A stretch of DNA of 64,000 nt, from contig DBPT01000020.1 in NCBI GenBank assembly GCA_002304925.1, forward strand, positions 91,199-155,198, given 5' to 3'. Positions 26,379 through 35,867 of this stretch are shown here, piece by piece. Position numbers and translations under genes: made by a program. Positions within the stretch are counted from its first letter, which is position 1. Every line of letters begins with the position of its first letter. The DNA is from Prolixibacteraceae bacterium UBA1413 (GTDB taxonomy: Bacteria > Bacteroidota > Bacteroidia > Bacteroidales > Prolixibacteraceae). The notes below the pieces were generated by a model that saw only the letters and a program-made list of their open reading frames with translations, ran no database searches and had not been told where the DNA came from.

Positions 26379-28892
26379 ATGGATTCACAATTCTCGCCCA
26401 GAATAAAGGATATTATTGCTTACAGCCGGGAGGAAGCCATCCGGTTAGGGAATGATTTCATTGGGCCTGAACATTTGTTCCTGGGAATTTTGCGTGACGG
26501 AGAAGGGATGGCCACGGAGATTTTACAAAACCTGGGGATTGATTTGGCAGGCATCAAGCAGCAGATTGAGAAAAAGATCCGGTCAAACCGAAGGATTGAT
26601 CTGGATGCGCAGGTTGCGATGTCAAAATCGGCGGAAAAAGCTTTAAAGGTGATTTATCTGGAAGCGAGGGCTTTTAAAAGCCAGTTGGCGAACAGCGGTC
26701 ATTTGCTGCTGGCCCTTCTCAAGGACAGTGAAAATCTGGTTTCGACGCTTTTGGGGGATGCCGGTGTGAATTATGTTATGGTAAAAACCCAGATGCAGGA
26801 ATACAAACAACCCAAATCTAAGTCTGAATATCCTGAGAATGAAGATGATGATCAGGATGATCCCTTTTCGAAAAAGCAGAATCCGGGTGCCGGAAAAAAG
26901 AGTTCAAATCCGAAGACTGAAACCCCCGTACTGGACAATTTTGGGATTGACATCACCAGGCTGGCCGAAGAAAACAGCCTGGACCCCATTGTAGGCCGTG
27001 ATAATGAGATTCAGCGGCTCGCGCAGATTTTGAGCCGGCGCAAAAAGAACAATCCGATTCTGATCGGGGAACCCGGCGTCGGGAAGTCAGCCATTGCGGA
27101 GGGTTTGGCGTTGCGGATCGTTCAGAAGAAAGTTTCGCGGCTTCTCTTTGACAAGCGGGTGATCAGTCTGGATATCGCATCGATCGTGGCCGGCACAAAA
27201 TACCGGGGACAGTTTGAAGAGCGGATGAAGGCCATTCTGAATGAGTTGTCGAAAGTGACCAATGTCATTCTTTTCATTGATGAGATTCACACGATTGTGG
27301 GAGCAGGCGGTGCGAGCGGATCGCTGGATGCGGCCAACATGCTTAAGCCGGCGCTGTCGCGCGGTGAGATTCAATGTATCGGTGCAACCACCCTGGACGA
27401 ATACCGTCAGCATATCGAGAAGGACGGTGCCCTGGAGCGGCGATTCCAGAAGATCATGGTGGAACCGACTTCCATAGAGGAAACCATAGAAATCCTGAAC
27501 AATATCAAATCACGATATGAGGATCACCACAATGTGACTTATACCCCTGATGCCATTGATGCATGCGTAAAGCTTACCGCACGCTACATCACCGACCGCT
27601 ATCTCCCCGATAAGGCCATTGACGCCCTTGACGAGGCAGGATCGCGGGTTCATATCGCCAACATCAATGTTCCTGAGAAAATTGTAAAACTGGAGCAAAA
27701 GATAGAGGCTACCCGGGAGGAGAAGATTGCTGCCGTGAAAAGCCAGAATTTCGAACTGGCCGCCAATTTCCGTGACAAGGAAAAGAACCTGCTGCTTATG
27801 TTGGAGCAGGAAAAGGAAGCCTGGGAAAAGGAATTACTCAATCACCGTGAAATTGTCGATGAGCAAAAAGTTGCCGAAGTTGTGGCCCTGATGTCGGGGA
27901 TTCCTGTTCAGCGGATTGCCCAGGCTGAAGGGAAGCGTCTGGCTGCCATGGATGCAGATTTACGTGGGAGAGTGATTGGTCAGGATGAAGCCATCGCCAA
28001 GGTGGTAAAGGCAATTCAGCGAAACCGGGCGGGATTGAAAGACCCAAACCGGCCGATAGGTTCATTCATATTCCTGGGGCCCACGGGTGTTGGCAAAACC
28101 CAGCTGGCCAAGGTTCTGACAACCTATCTCTTCGACTCGCTCGATGCGCTGATCCGCATCGACATGAGTGAATATATTGAGAAATTCAGTGTTTCCCGTC
28201 TGGTAGGAGCGCCTCCCGGTTATGTGGGGTATGAGGAAGGTGGTCAGCTTACCGAGAAAGTAAGAAGGAAACCCTATTCGGTAGTGCTACTCGACGAAAT
28301 TGAGAAGGCCCATCCCGATGTTTTCCATTTGTTGCTTCAGATGCTGGATGAAGGCCGGCTGACCGACAGTCTGGGAAGAGTTGTCGATTTCAGGAACACC
28401 ATCATTATTATGACCTCCAACATCGGAAGCCGTGAATTGAAGGATTTCGGACGGGGCGTGGGATTCAACACGGCCAAAAATCCGGCCGATGAAAATGAAA
28501 ATGCAAAATATATTATCCAGAAGGCGCTGAAAAAGGCTTTTGCCCCGGAATTTCTCAACCGGATCGACGATGTCGTGATGTTCAATTCCCTGGATAAAGG
28601 TCATATTCACCAGATTATAGAGCTTGAAATTGCCGATCTCTTCAAGCGTGTTGAGGCGCTGAATTATAAACTGGTGCTGTCGGAGGAAGCCATGGATTTC
28701 ATCGCCGACAAGGGATATGATCCGCAGTTCGGGGCACGTCCCCTCAAAAGGGCCATCCAGAAATACCTGGAAGATGAAATGGCGGAAATCATCATCAAAT
28801 CGTCAGTGGCGGTCGGAGATACGATTTATGTGGAGCTGGACAAGGAAAATGACAAGCTTCTTTTCAAGTTTTCATCGCACCACAAACACTGA
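26379..28892 (+). CDS. clpC: Clp protease ATP-binding subunit ClpC
   Basis: An 837-residue HSP100 unfoldase that feeds substrates to ClpP. It has an N-terminal Clp repeat domain (ending near residue 145), an acidic linker (NEDDDQDDPF), AAA+ domain 1 with GEPGVGKSAIAEG, a UVR-containing middle coil (EEKIAAVKSQNFELAANFRD), and AAA+ domain 2 with GPTGVGKTQLAK. The UVR segment marks ClpC rather than ClpA or ClpB. There are no mcsA/mcsB or ctsR genes next to it, unlike in Firmicutes. Its 3' end overlaps the convergent fabG by 29 bp. Confidence 0.94.
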   Translation: MDSQFSPRIKDIIAYSREEAIRLGNDFIGPEHLFLGILRDGEGMATEILQNLGIDLAGIKQQIEKKIRSNRRIDLDAQVAMSKSAEKALKVIYLEARAFKSQLANSGHLLLALLKDSENLVSTLLGDAGVNYVMVKTQMQEYKQPKSKSEYPENEDDDQDDPFSKKQNPGAGKKSSNPKTETPVLDNFGIDITRLAEENSLDPIVGRDNEIQRLAQILSRRKKNNPILIGEPGVGKSAIAEGLALRIVQKKVSRLLFDKRVISLDIASIVAGTKYRGQFEERMKAILNELSKVTNVILFIDEIHTIVGAGGASGSLDAANMLKPALSRGEIQCIGATTLDEYRQHIEKDGALERRFQKIMVEPTSIEETIEILNNIKSRYEDHHNVTYTPDAIDACVKLTARYITDRYLPDKAIDALDEAGSRVHIANINVPEKIVKLEQKIEATREEKIAAVKSQNFELAANFRDKEKNLLLMLEQEKEAWEKELLNHREIVDEQKVAEVVALMSGIPVQRIAQAEGKRLAAMDADLRGRVIGQDEAIAKVVKAIQRNRAGLKDPNRPIGSFIFLGPTGVGKTQLAKVLTTYLFDSLDALIRIDMSEYIEKFSVSRLVGAPPGYVGYEEGGQLTEKVRRKPYSVVLLDEIEKAHPDVFHLLLQMLDEGRLTDSLGRVVDFRNTIIIMTSNIGSRELKDFGRGVGFNTAKNPADENENAKYIIQKALKKAFAPEFLNRIDDVVMFNSLDKGHIHQIIELEIADLFKRVEALNYKLVLSEEAMDFIADKGYDPQFGARPLKRAIQKYLEDEMAEIIIKSSVAVGDTIYVELDKENDKLLFKFSSHHKH

Positions 28893-29610
28893 TGACCTGT
28901 CCGCTGACATAGGAAGAAAGATCCGATGCGAGGAACAATGCCACGTTGGCGACTTCTTCAGGTGATCCTCCTCTTTTCAGTGGGATGGATTCTTCCCAGG
29001 CTTTTCTGGCTTCTTCAGGAATTCGTCCGGTCATTTCGGTAATGATGAATCCGGGAGCCAGGGCATTGGAACGGATGCCTCTTGAGCCCAGCTCCCTGGC
29101 AATGGATTTTGTAAATCCGATGATTCCGGCCTTGGAAGCCGAATAATTGCTTTGTCCGGCATTCCCGCTCATCCCTACCACGGAACTGAGGTTGATGATC
29201 GATCCGCTGCGCTTCCTGAGCATGCTTTTCTGAACGGCTTTGGTAAAGTTAAAAACCGACTTCAGGTTGACATTAATCACCGCATCCCATTGTTCTTCAG
29301 TCATTCGCATCAGCAAGGTGTCTTTCGTGATTCCCGCGTTATTGACCAGGATGTCAATTTCTCCGAAGTCAGCCATGATTTCGCTGACCACCCGGTCGGT
29401 ATCCGCAAAGTCAGCAGCATCCGATGCATATCCCTTTGCCCTGACGCCCAGGAGCGTTAAGTCATTCTCTGTATTGAGCATGCTTTCATCGCGAAAAAGA
29501 TCGGTGAATGCCACGTTACATCCTTCAGCGGCAAATTTCAGGGCGATTGCTTTTCCGATGCCCCGGGATGCCCCCGTGATGACGGCTGTTTTTCCTTCTA
29601 ATAACTTCAT
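28864..29610 (-). CDS. fabG: 3-oxoacyl-ACP reductase (SDR family)
   Basis: A 248-residue classical short-chain dehydrogenase. The NADPH-binding GASRGIGKA, the NNAG motif, catalytic Ser in INLSSVVGM and Tyr/Lys in YSASKAG are all present, and the end (YVSGQVISVCGAM) fits FabG, the ketoreductase of fatty-acid elongation. The last residues differ from the usual DGGM (CGAM). The ATG at 29610 is used; an in-frame TTG lies 6 bp earlier. No other fab genes are near, so a role outside fatty-acid synthesis is possible. It converges with and overlaps clpC. Confidence 0.88.
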   Translation of the reverse strand: MKLLEGKTAVITGASRGIGKAIALKFAAEGCNVAFTDLFRDESMLNTENDLTLLGVRAKGYASDAADFADTDRVVSEIMADFGEIDILVNNAGITKDTLLMRMTEEQWDAVINVNLKSVFNFTKAVQKSMLRKRSGSIINLSSVVGMSGNAGQSNYSASKAGIIGFTKSIARELGSRGIRSNALAPGFIITEMTGRIPEEARKAWEESIPLKRGGSPEEVANVALFLASDLSSYVSGQVISVCGAMKT

Positions 29611-29691
29611 ATTCAATTTTTTATATATATTGCTTATTTTTCAGACGACTGATATAAGCCGTCGGCTGTATTCAGAGAGCCTGATGTAAAA

Positions 29692-30435
29692 CTATTCTTT
29701 TCTGATCTCTTCCATCAGCCAGGGGAGCACGTCTCCCGCCTTTCCTTGCAACCAGAGGTCCGTGACTGAATAGGTAAACTGCGAGCTTTCCGGGTTGATT
29801 TCTATGATGAACGCTCCTTTCTGGCTTGCTTTGTGGGGCACATAGGAGGCGGGTACCACTTCGCCGGTGGAGCCGATCACCAAACATACATCGCACTGTT
29901 CGGCACATTCAAATGATTTATCCCATGCTTCCGATGGAATGCCTTCCCCGAAAAAGACGAAATCGGGTTTGAGGATCTCGTTGTCATATTTACACCGGGG
30001 AGGACCCGAACGGAGATCGGTGTCTTCGGTATAGTACGTGGTACCGCATTTCAGACAGACCAGTCTGCTCGAATTTCCGTGAAACTCATAGACATTTTTA
30101 CTTCCTGCCATCTGGTGCAAGTTGTCTATGTTTTGGGTGACAATTGCCTGGAGAAGGCCGGCTTTCTCCATTTCGGCCAGCGCAAAATGAGCGCTATTGG
30201 GCTTGGCTTTTCCGAAGAAATCATAGAAGATTTCCCGGATAAATTTCCAGCAATCTTCGCCATGATCCAGGAAATAGCTGATATCCAAAACCTTGGGATC
30301 GTATTTTGACCAAAGTCCTGTAGCTCCGCGAAAGGGGGGAATGCCGCTTTCGACGCTGATGCCGGCCCCTGTAAAGGCCATCATAAAAGTTGATTTTTTA
30401 ATTTTGCGAACAGCCTGTCTTACTTTTTCATCCAT
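29692..30435 (-). CDS. cobB: Sir2-type NAD-dependent protein deacylase
   Basis: A 247-residue sirtuin that removes acyl groups from lysines using NAD+. It has GAGISVESGIPPFRG, the catalytic TQNIDNLHQMAG with its downstream EFHGN His, and GEVVPASY. The zinc site is atypical: the first pair is CLKCG, but the second reads RCKYD, so the usual fourth cysteine is Asp. Whether zinc still binds is unknown. The gene is divergent from mnmE, with promoters for both in the 116-bp gap. Confidence 0.9.
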   Translation of the reverse strand: MDEKVRQAVRKIKKSTFMMAFTGAGISVESGIPPFRGATGLWSKYDPKVLDISYFLDHGEDCWKFIREIFYDFFGKAKPNSAHFALAEMEKAGLLQAIVTQNIDNLHQMAGSKNVYEFHGNSSRLVCLKCGTTYYTEDTDLRSGPPRCKYDNEILKPDFVFFGEGIPSEAWDKSFECAEQCDVCLVIGSTGEVVPASYVPHKASQKGAFIIEINPESSQFTYSVTDLWLQGKAGDVLPWLMEEIRKE

Positions 30436-30456
30436 ATTTTATACATGTATAACAAA

Positions 30457-30489
30457 CAAATATAGCAGGAAAATAAGAACTCCTGCAAA
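30457..30489 (-). promoter_or_regulatory. Promoter of sirtuin gene
   Basis: On the minus strand, TTTG (30489-30486) and TATATTTG (30464-30457, TAnnTTTG) are 21 bp apart. The -7 element is 21 bp before the ATG. Confidence 0.5.
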
Positions 30490-30527
30490 TATGCAGACAA
30501 AGAAAATCAGGGCACCCGCGAATATTT

Positions 30528-30535
30528 TACCTTTG
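30528..30535 (+). promoter_or_regulatory. -7 element before mnmE
   Basis: TACCTTTG matches TAnnTTTG and lies 16 bp before the ATG, giving a short leader. Confidence 0.45.
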
Positions 30536-30551
30536 CAATAAATTATTTTAC

Positions 30552-31946
30552 ATGAGCGACACCTCCACGATATGTGCCATTTCGACGCCTCCGGGAATCG
30601 GGGGTATTGCGGTTATCAGGCTGTCAGGTGAGTCGGCAGTGATGATTGCGGATTCTCTTTTTGATGGCGGGTCAACGCGGCAGCCGCTTTCGGAACTGCC
30701 GGGCGGCATTTTCCGTGTGGGACTTCTCCGCGATGGGGATCAGGCGATAGACGAGGTGGTGGTGTCGCTTTTCAGGGCGCCGCACAGTTATACCGGCGAG
30801 GATGTGGTAGAGGTTTCCTGTCACGGGTCGCTTTACATCCAGCAAAAGATCGTATCGATGATGATAGAAAAGGGAGCCAGGATGGCAGCTCCCGGGGAAT
30901 TTACCCAAAGGGCTTTTCTGAACGGGAAAATGGACCTAAGCCAGGCGGAAGCGGTGGCTGACCTGATTGCGTCTTCGAATGCTGCGGCGCATAAAATTGC
31001 GATGCACCAGATGCGGGGCGGCTTTTCGGGGGAAATCAGGAAGCTCAGGGAGCAGTTGCTGCAATTCACCGCTCTGATAGAACTGGAACTTGACTTCAGT
31101 GAGGAAGATGTGGAGTTTGCAGACCGGGACGCCCTGGGAAAGCTTATCGGCGAGATCGAATCGCTGGTCAGGCATCTTCTGGAATCCTTCCGTCTGGGAA
31201 ATGCCATCAAAAACGGAATTCCGGTGGCCATTGCGGGAGAAACCAATGTGGGCAAAAGCACCCTGCTCAACGCCCTTTTGAATGAAGAAAAGGCGATTGT
31301 TTCCGATATCCATGGCACCACACGCGATGTGATCGAGGATGTGGTCAACATTCACGGCACTGCATTCCGTTTTTTCGATACTGCGGGAATCCGGAACACC
31401 TCCGATGAAATCGAGATCATGGGAATAGCGCGTTCTTTCAGCAAGATGCATCAGGCAGAGATCATTTTGCTGGTGGTGGATCTTTCCGTGGTATCTCCCA
31501 CCCTCCCAGGGTTGATCGCAGATATCCGCCGGAAAATCCGCAACCAACATCTGATCATTGTGGGGAACAAGGTGGACAAACCGGTGGCTGAAACCGTCGA
31601 CGCTCTAAATTCCCTTGCTCTCAATCCCGGTGAGGATCTGGTCTTCATTTCCGCGAAAACAAAAACCAATATTGACCTGCTGATTGAAAAGATGCAGGAG
31701 ACCCTCTCCCTCAACAAAGTGGCTCCGAACGACATCATTGTCTCGAATCTGCGCCATTATGAAGCCCTGACCCATGCACATGCGGCCATCCTCAGGGTAC
31801 AAAAAGGTCTCAGCGACAGGATCTCAGGCGATTTTCTGTCGCAGGATATCCGGGAATGCTTGTGGTACCTGGGCAGCATTGTCGGTGAGGTTACCGAAGA
31901 TGATGTGCTGGGTTATATTTTTAAGAATTTCTGTATCGGCAAGTGA
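30552..31946 (+). CDS. mnmE: tRNA uridine-5-carboxymethylaminomethyl modification GTPase
   Basis: A 464-residue GTPase which, with MnmG, modifies the wobble uridine of certain tRNAs. It has an N-terminal tetrahydrofolate-binding domain (SGGRIF region: ICAISTPPGIGGIAVIRLSG), a G domain inserted in a helical domain with GETNVGKSTLLNALL, DTAGIR and NKVDK, and the C-terminal CIGK, whose Cys is essential in relatives. It is complete and of standard length. It stands alone with its own -7 element; no mnmG is visible in this window. Confidence 0.97.
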   Translation: MSDTSTICAISTPPGIGGIAVIRLSGESAVMIADSLFDGGSTRQPLSELPGGIFRVGLLRDGDQAIDEVVVSLFRAPHSYTGEDVVEVSCHGSLYIQQKIVSMMIEKGARMAAPGEFTQRAFLNGKMDLSQAEAVADLIASSNAAAHKIAMHQMRGGFSGEIRKLREQLLQFTALIELELDFSEEDVEFADRDALGKLIGEIESLVRHLLESFRLGNAIKNGIPVAIAGETNVGKSTLLNALLNEEKAIVSDIHGTTRDVIEDVVNIHGTAFRFFDTAGIRNTSDEIEIMGIARSFSKMHQAEIILLVVDLSVVSPTLPGLIADIRRKIRNQHLIIVGNKVDKPVAETVDALNSLALNPGEDLVFISAKTKTNIDLLIEKMQETLSLNKVAPNDIIVSNLRHYEALTHAHAAILRVQKGLSDRISGDFLSQDIRECLWYLGSIVGEVTEDDVLGYIFKNFCIGK

Positions 31947-32045
31947 CCCAGGATTTGGAATGCACCTGTCGGTTAGATTTTCTATTATTCCTGTTTTACG
32001 GCTACGCAACCGGCATCTGAACCGTAGAGCAAAGATGTCGTTGTG

Positions 32046-33401
32046 TCAGACCCTGAATTTCCACAAAAGGGTTCCTGTCTCCATATCGATGCATATTATA
32101 TGGAGCATCCAGATAATGATCAGTTTGTTGTCCTCCATTTCAAACTGGGAATAGCTGAAATCAGGACTTCCTTTCGAAAAGACAACCTTAAAGCTATTGG
32201 TTTCCCTAGCTGCATCGGGATTGTGGAAAATCCCGGGTATTTCCGTGGTCCACAACTCCGTCAGGGCGGTACTCCCCTTTCTTTTGATTCGGGAGATCAT
32301 CATGTTGGCGTCTTTTGTCCTACCGGAGGAGTGCAACACAAAAAAAGAAGAGGTGTCGGGCGATAGCAAATGAGAAAACCGGTGGGAATATCCTTCCCGG
32401 GCAACTGTGGTATGCCCTTCTTCCAGTTCCCTGATAAGGTTTTCCGAATTCCGTCGTTGGCTATGGAGCCTGTTCAGAGTATCCCGTTCAGGAGTCCGGT
32501 AAGCGGGTCCCCTCCCCCCGTTCAGGTCATTCAACCGCAGAAGCTGGTTGTTCAGCGCTTCTATTTTTTCCATTTCAGCAGAGAGGTGATCGTTGATCCC
32601 TTCGTAGGTCCTTACCGGGTTGCGGTCCACAATGAATTGGCCTTCCAGGAAAGTAAGGGAGCTGTTGACTTCCCGGTTGTCCACCATGATTTGTTTCCGG
32701 AGGTCTCCGTTCATCGCCAGAACAGGTGGAGGCGATGAGATATAAGTTTCTAACTGACGGTTTCTCCGTGGATCAAAGGAACGGTATTCCTCGTCGATTT
32801 TTTTGGCAGCCAGTATTTCTGTATCTAGGAAATAGCGGTAACCCTGCTGATCGGTGAGCACCACATGGCGGGTAATTTCGTTGAACTGGAAATACTGCGG
32901 TAACTGGTAGGGTTCACAAGTGGCAAGCCTTTCCCCAAGTTCGGGATTGTTTTTAAGTATTTGATCCTGTGTTAGTTTTATTTCCAGGTTTGCAGGATTC
33001 AAGGTATGAATACCATTTTCGAATGAATAGAACCAGAGGTTCCCTTCGGTGCATCCAAGGAATTCAAAGGGATACCGGTCGATCCGTCCCGTTTTTTTTC
33101 TGGCAATCAGGATGCCGCTGTCCAGATCGTACACTGAAATGCGCGGATCATTGTGCCCCGTAATCATGGTATATCCCCTACCGCTTTCTTTCGACATTAC
33201 CTGATAAACATATTCAATTGTCACCAGGTAGTTATTGTCCTGGTAATTATAAATCCGGGCTTTTTTAATATCATCGGCTTCTCCTTCCATGACTGATTTG
33301 TACATGCAGGAAAATCCTGAAATAACCAGGAAGAGCAAAATAATGAGCCTTCTGGCCACAGTAAGCGGCCGGAACCTCTCAGTAGGGATCCTCTTTTTCA
33401 C
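32046..33401 (-). CDS. Unrecognised lipoprotein-like protein with central coiled coil
   Basis: A 451-residue protein I do not recognise. It has an N-terminal hydrophobic signal (LIILLFLVISGFSC), with a possible though weak lipobox at FSC. The flanking halves contain short propeller-like strand pairs: ISVYDLDSGILIAR, near the start, and ICIDMETGTLLWKF at the very end, as in WD/PQQ-type repeats. In between lies a Leu/Glu/Asn/Arg-rich segment (MEKIEALNNQLLRLND, RLHSQRRNSENLIREL) likely to form a helical hairpin or coiled coil. The neighbouring T9SS protein gene ends 7 bp away on the same strand side, so a shared transcript is likely. Confidence 0.6.
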   Translation of the reverse strand: MKKRIPTERFRPLTVARRLIILLFLVISGFSCMYKSVMEGEADDIKKARIYNYQDNNYLVTIEYVYQVMSKESGRGYTMITGHNDPRISVYDLDSGILIARKKTGRIDRYPFEFLGCTEGNLWFYSFENGIHTLNPANLEIKLTQDQILKNNPELGERLATCEPYQLPQYFQFNEITRHVVLTDQQGYRYFLDTEILAAKKIDEEYRSFDPRRNRQLETYISSPPPVLAMNGDLRKQIMVDNREVNSSLTFLEGQFIVDRNPVRTYEGINDHLSAEMEKIEALNNQLLRLNDLNGGRGPAYRTPERDTLNRLHSQRRNSENLIRELEEGHTTVAREGYSHRFSHLLSPDTSSFFVLHSSGRTKDANMMISRIKRKGSTALTELWTTEIPGIFHNPDAARETNSFKVVFSKGSPDFSYSQFEMEDNKLIIIWMLHIICIDMETGTLLWKFRV

Positions 33402-33408
33402 AGATAAT

Positions 33409-33891
33409 TCAGTTTTTTACGATTTTAAAGGTTTTCAGCGTTTCATGGCCTTCTCGAAAGAGTTTCAGCAAATAAGTCCCGGAAACGTAGCTCTCCATGT
33501 CAATAAGGCCGGGCAGTGCATCCAGCGGCTGGCTTCTTACAAGTTTCCCCTGGAAGTCGAAGAGACTGAAAGAGAGGCCGGAAAGGTCATGGCCGGTCAC
33601 TTCCAGAATGAGTTTCGAAGAAACCGGATTGGGAAAAACGGTGAGTGTAAGACCGGGATACAGAAGTGGTTCGATAGCGGTAACGATGAGTTTGCTCTGA
33701 TGAAAACCCTGCGTAAGGATATTAGTTCCGCCCGAAAAAGTTTCGATCACCGATTCCCCGACGGTCCAGGAAAGCTGAATATTGGTTCCCGACCAACTGC
33801 CACCTGCAGAGGAAACAACTTCCTGTGAATTGCAAGTGTTTGAAAATAAAATAATTGAAACAACAACTTGTAAAAAGAAAAACTTTTTCAT
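33409..33891 (-). CDS. Small T9SS-exported surface protein
   Basis: A 160-residue protein with a signal peptide (MKKFFFLQVVVSIILFSNTC), a short domain seen in many Bacteroidota surface proteins (IQLSWTVGESVIETF, ILTQGFHQ), and a C-terminal type IX secretion sorting domain: LTVFPNPVSSKLILEV, then FDFQGKLVRS, SGTYLLKLF and the end KTFKIVKN. The sorting domain directs export through PorU/SprA-type machinery and attachment or release at the cell surface. It is very short for such cargo. The presence of cargo implies a T9SS elsewhere in the genome. Confidence 0.88.
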   Translation of the reverse strand: MKKFFFLQVVVSIILFSNTCNSQEVVSSAGGSWSGTNIQLSWTVGESVIETFSGGTNILTQGFHQSKLIVTAIEPLLYPGLTLTVFPNPVSSKLILEVTGHDLSGLSFSLFDFQGKLVRSQPLDALPGLIDMESYVSGTYLLKLFREGHETLKTFKIVKN

Positions 33892-33987
33892 GGCGTTGTG
33901 ATTTTGAAAAAAAGTTAATGCTTTTTTACAAGATATGCAAGTATTTCTTTTATCAGAAAATCCTGTCTGGTTTTCAGTGGTGATGCA

Positions 33988-34650
33988 TTACCAGGCCACC
34001 GGTGTTTTTCCGTGGGCCTGCAGATATTCGTTAGCCTTGCTGAAATGGCGGTTTCCGAAGAATCCCCTGTAGACTGACAAAGGGGACGGATGGACCGATT
34101 TCAGGACGAGGTGGCGGGAAGGATCGATGAATTTTCCTTTTTGCTGGGCATAGTTTCCCCATAGCATAAATACCAGGTTTTCATGGTTTTCAGCCAGCAA
34201 GTGGATCACCCGGTCGGTAAAGATTTCCCATCCCTGGTTCTGGTGCGAACCGGCGACGTGCGCTGTGACGGTTAGGATGGCATTGAGGAGAAATACTCCC
34301 TGGCCAGCCCATCTTTCCAGATTGCCGCTCCGTGGGGCTTTGATGCCCAGGTCACTTTCTATTTCAGTAAAAATATTCTGCAGCGACGGGGGAAATTCCA
34401 CCCCGTCGGGAACCGAAAAACACAAACCGTGCGCCTGTCCGGGACCATGATAAGGATCCTGTCCGAGGATGACCACTTTCACCCGGTCAAAGGGACATTT
34501 ATCAAATGCGTTGAAAATCAGGCTTCCGGGAGGGAAAACCCTGTGGGAGGCATATTCTTCCTTAACAAATCGTGTCAGCGCTTCGAAGTAGGGCTTTTGA
34601 AATTCATCTTCAAGCACTTCCTTCCAGGTGGGTTCTATGCGGACGTTCAT
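33988..34650 (-). CDS. ung: Uracil-DNA glycosylase
   Basis: A 220-residue family 1 uracil-DNA glycosylase that removes uracil from DNA to start base-excision repair. The water-activating loop GQDPYHGPGQAHGL and the minor-groove loop HPSPLSVYRGF are intact; VFMLWGNYAQQKG is the uracil-recognition strand. The ATG at 34650 (MNVRIEPTWKEVL) matches the usual start; an in-frame start at 34698 would overlap the RND adaptor gene. It lies just downstream of that adaptor (22 bp) and may be read through from it. Confidence 0.96.
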   Translation of the reverse strand: MNVRIEPTWKEVLEDEFQKPYFEALTRFVKEEYASHRVFPPGSLIFNAFDKCPFDRVKVVILGQDPYHGPGQAHGLCFSVPDGVEFPPSLQNIFTEIESDLGIKAPRSGNLERWAGQGVFLLNAILTVTAHVAGSHQNQGWEIFTDRVIHLLAENHENLVFMLWGNYAQQKGKFIDPSRHLVLKSVHPSPLSVYRGFFGNRHFSKANEYLQAHGKTPVAW

Positions 34651-34672
34651 AGGAAAAGGGATTTTAGGAGTC

Positions 34673-35830
34673 TTAAAAGTGAGCCATGCTGAAGGCACCC
34701 CCGACCACCACGTTATCGGAAAGGGACAATTTGCTTTCGGGAAGGATCTCTGTCATTTTCTGATCCTGATAACCGGTGGTTACCTTGGCTTTTTCAAGCA
34801 CCCAGGAGTCCTGACCGGGGTTTGTTTTAACCAGCACATAGGAGAAACCGTCTCCCGGGATGATGGCTTCCTGGGGAAGTGCCATGGCCTGAAAGCTTTG
34901 GGTGATAATGGAGGCTTTCACAAACATTCCCGGCAAAAGCCGCAGTTCGCTGCCGGGTTTAAAAACGGCATGGACGTTCACCATGCGGTTTTCATTGAGG
35001 ACTTTGCCTGTTTTGGTGATCCGGGCTTCCAGGATTCCGGGCGTTGCCTCGGGTACCCTGAACCTGACTACCTGACCTTCCCTGACATGGAGAATGTCTT
35101 TCTCAAAAACCTGCAGGCTGATGAGCAAGGGCGATGTTTCCACAATTTCAAGGATTTTGGTGTCCGGGCTTGCATATTGACCGTTTCCTGCATCTACCCG
35201 GGTGACAAATCCGGAAATGGGGGCGGTTACAGCTACCGAAGAAACCATCCTGCCATTTTTGAGTTGTTCCTTGTCGATATGCAGGAGGGTGAGCCTGTTT
35301 TCCAGAGCCTGAACTCTGGCCGCGGTGGTTTTCAATTCGCTTTCTGCTTTGACGAATACTTTTTGCGCTGTCACATTTTCAGAGGCCAGCAATTTCTGCC
35401 GCTCGTACTCATCCTGGTGAAGGGCAAGCAATGCCGTGGAAGTCAGATAATCCTCCTGAATTTGCAACAACTCCGGATTGGATATCCTGAAAAGGAACTG
35501 TCCCCGGCTTATCCGGTCCCCGGGAAGAAGGTTAAGTTCGCTGATGGTTCCACCCAGCACCACACTGATGGCATGATAATTCCGGGGCAAGGCTTCGAGA
35601 TATCCTGATGCCGTTACATCCCGTGAAAAAAGATATTCCTGCGGTTTACCAAGAACCAGGCCGTTTGCTTCCACCTGTTCGGGGGTTAACCGGATCACAC
35701 TGCTTTCATGCTCACCTCCTTCTGCCGAGGGTCCCGTTTTCTTCCCTGATCCGCACCCGGTGGCAACCATCAATCCCAGTAAGGCAACCCAAAACAGTTT
35801 GCACCTATTTGACTTATGGTAAGTTTTCAT
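34673..35830 (-). CDS. RND efflux periplasmic adaptor (CzcB/CusB-like)
   Basis: A 385-residue membrane-fusion protein with a signal peptide and lipobox VATGC, anchoring it in a membrane as a lipoprotein. It has barrel-sandwich strands (SVVLGGTISELNLLPGDRI), a helical hairpin of about 90 residues (LQIQEDYLTSTALLALHQDE to LTLLHIDKEQL) and a beta-barrel domain (VRFRVPEATPGILEARI). It links the inner-membrane pump to the outer-membrane channel in tripartite heavy-metal efflux. It follows the pump gene by 37 bp on the same strand, so the pump precedes the adaptor, the reverse of the common order. Confidence 0.9.
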   Translation of the reverse strand: MKTYHKSNRCKLFWVALLGLMVATGCGSGKKTGPSAEGGEHESSVIRLTPEQVEANGLVLGKPQEYLFSRDVTASGYLEALPRNYHAISVVLGGTISELNLLPGDRISRGQFLFRISNPELLQIQEDYLTSTALLALHQDEYERQKLLASENVTAQKVFVKAESELKTTAARVQALENRLTLLHIDKEQLKNGRMVSSVAVTAPISGFVTRVDAGNGQYASPDTKILEIVETSPLLISLQVFEKDILHVREGQVVRFRVPEATPGILEARITKTGKVLNENRMVNVHAVFKPGSELRLLPGMFVKASIITQSFQAMALPQEAIIPGDGFSYVLVKTNPGQDSWVLEKAKVTTGYQDQKMTEILPESKLSLSDNVVVGGAFSMAHF

Positions 35831-35867
35831 TTAAGTAATTGGTTTTAATAATTTGTAAAACAATATG

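Noticed and set aside
34628..35608. 326-codon plus-strand frame opposite the RND adaptor
   Set aside because: Antisense shadow; the adaptor gene has clear domains and lipobox.
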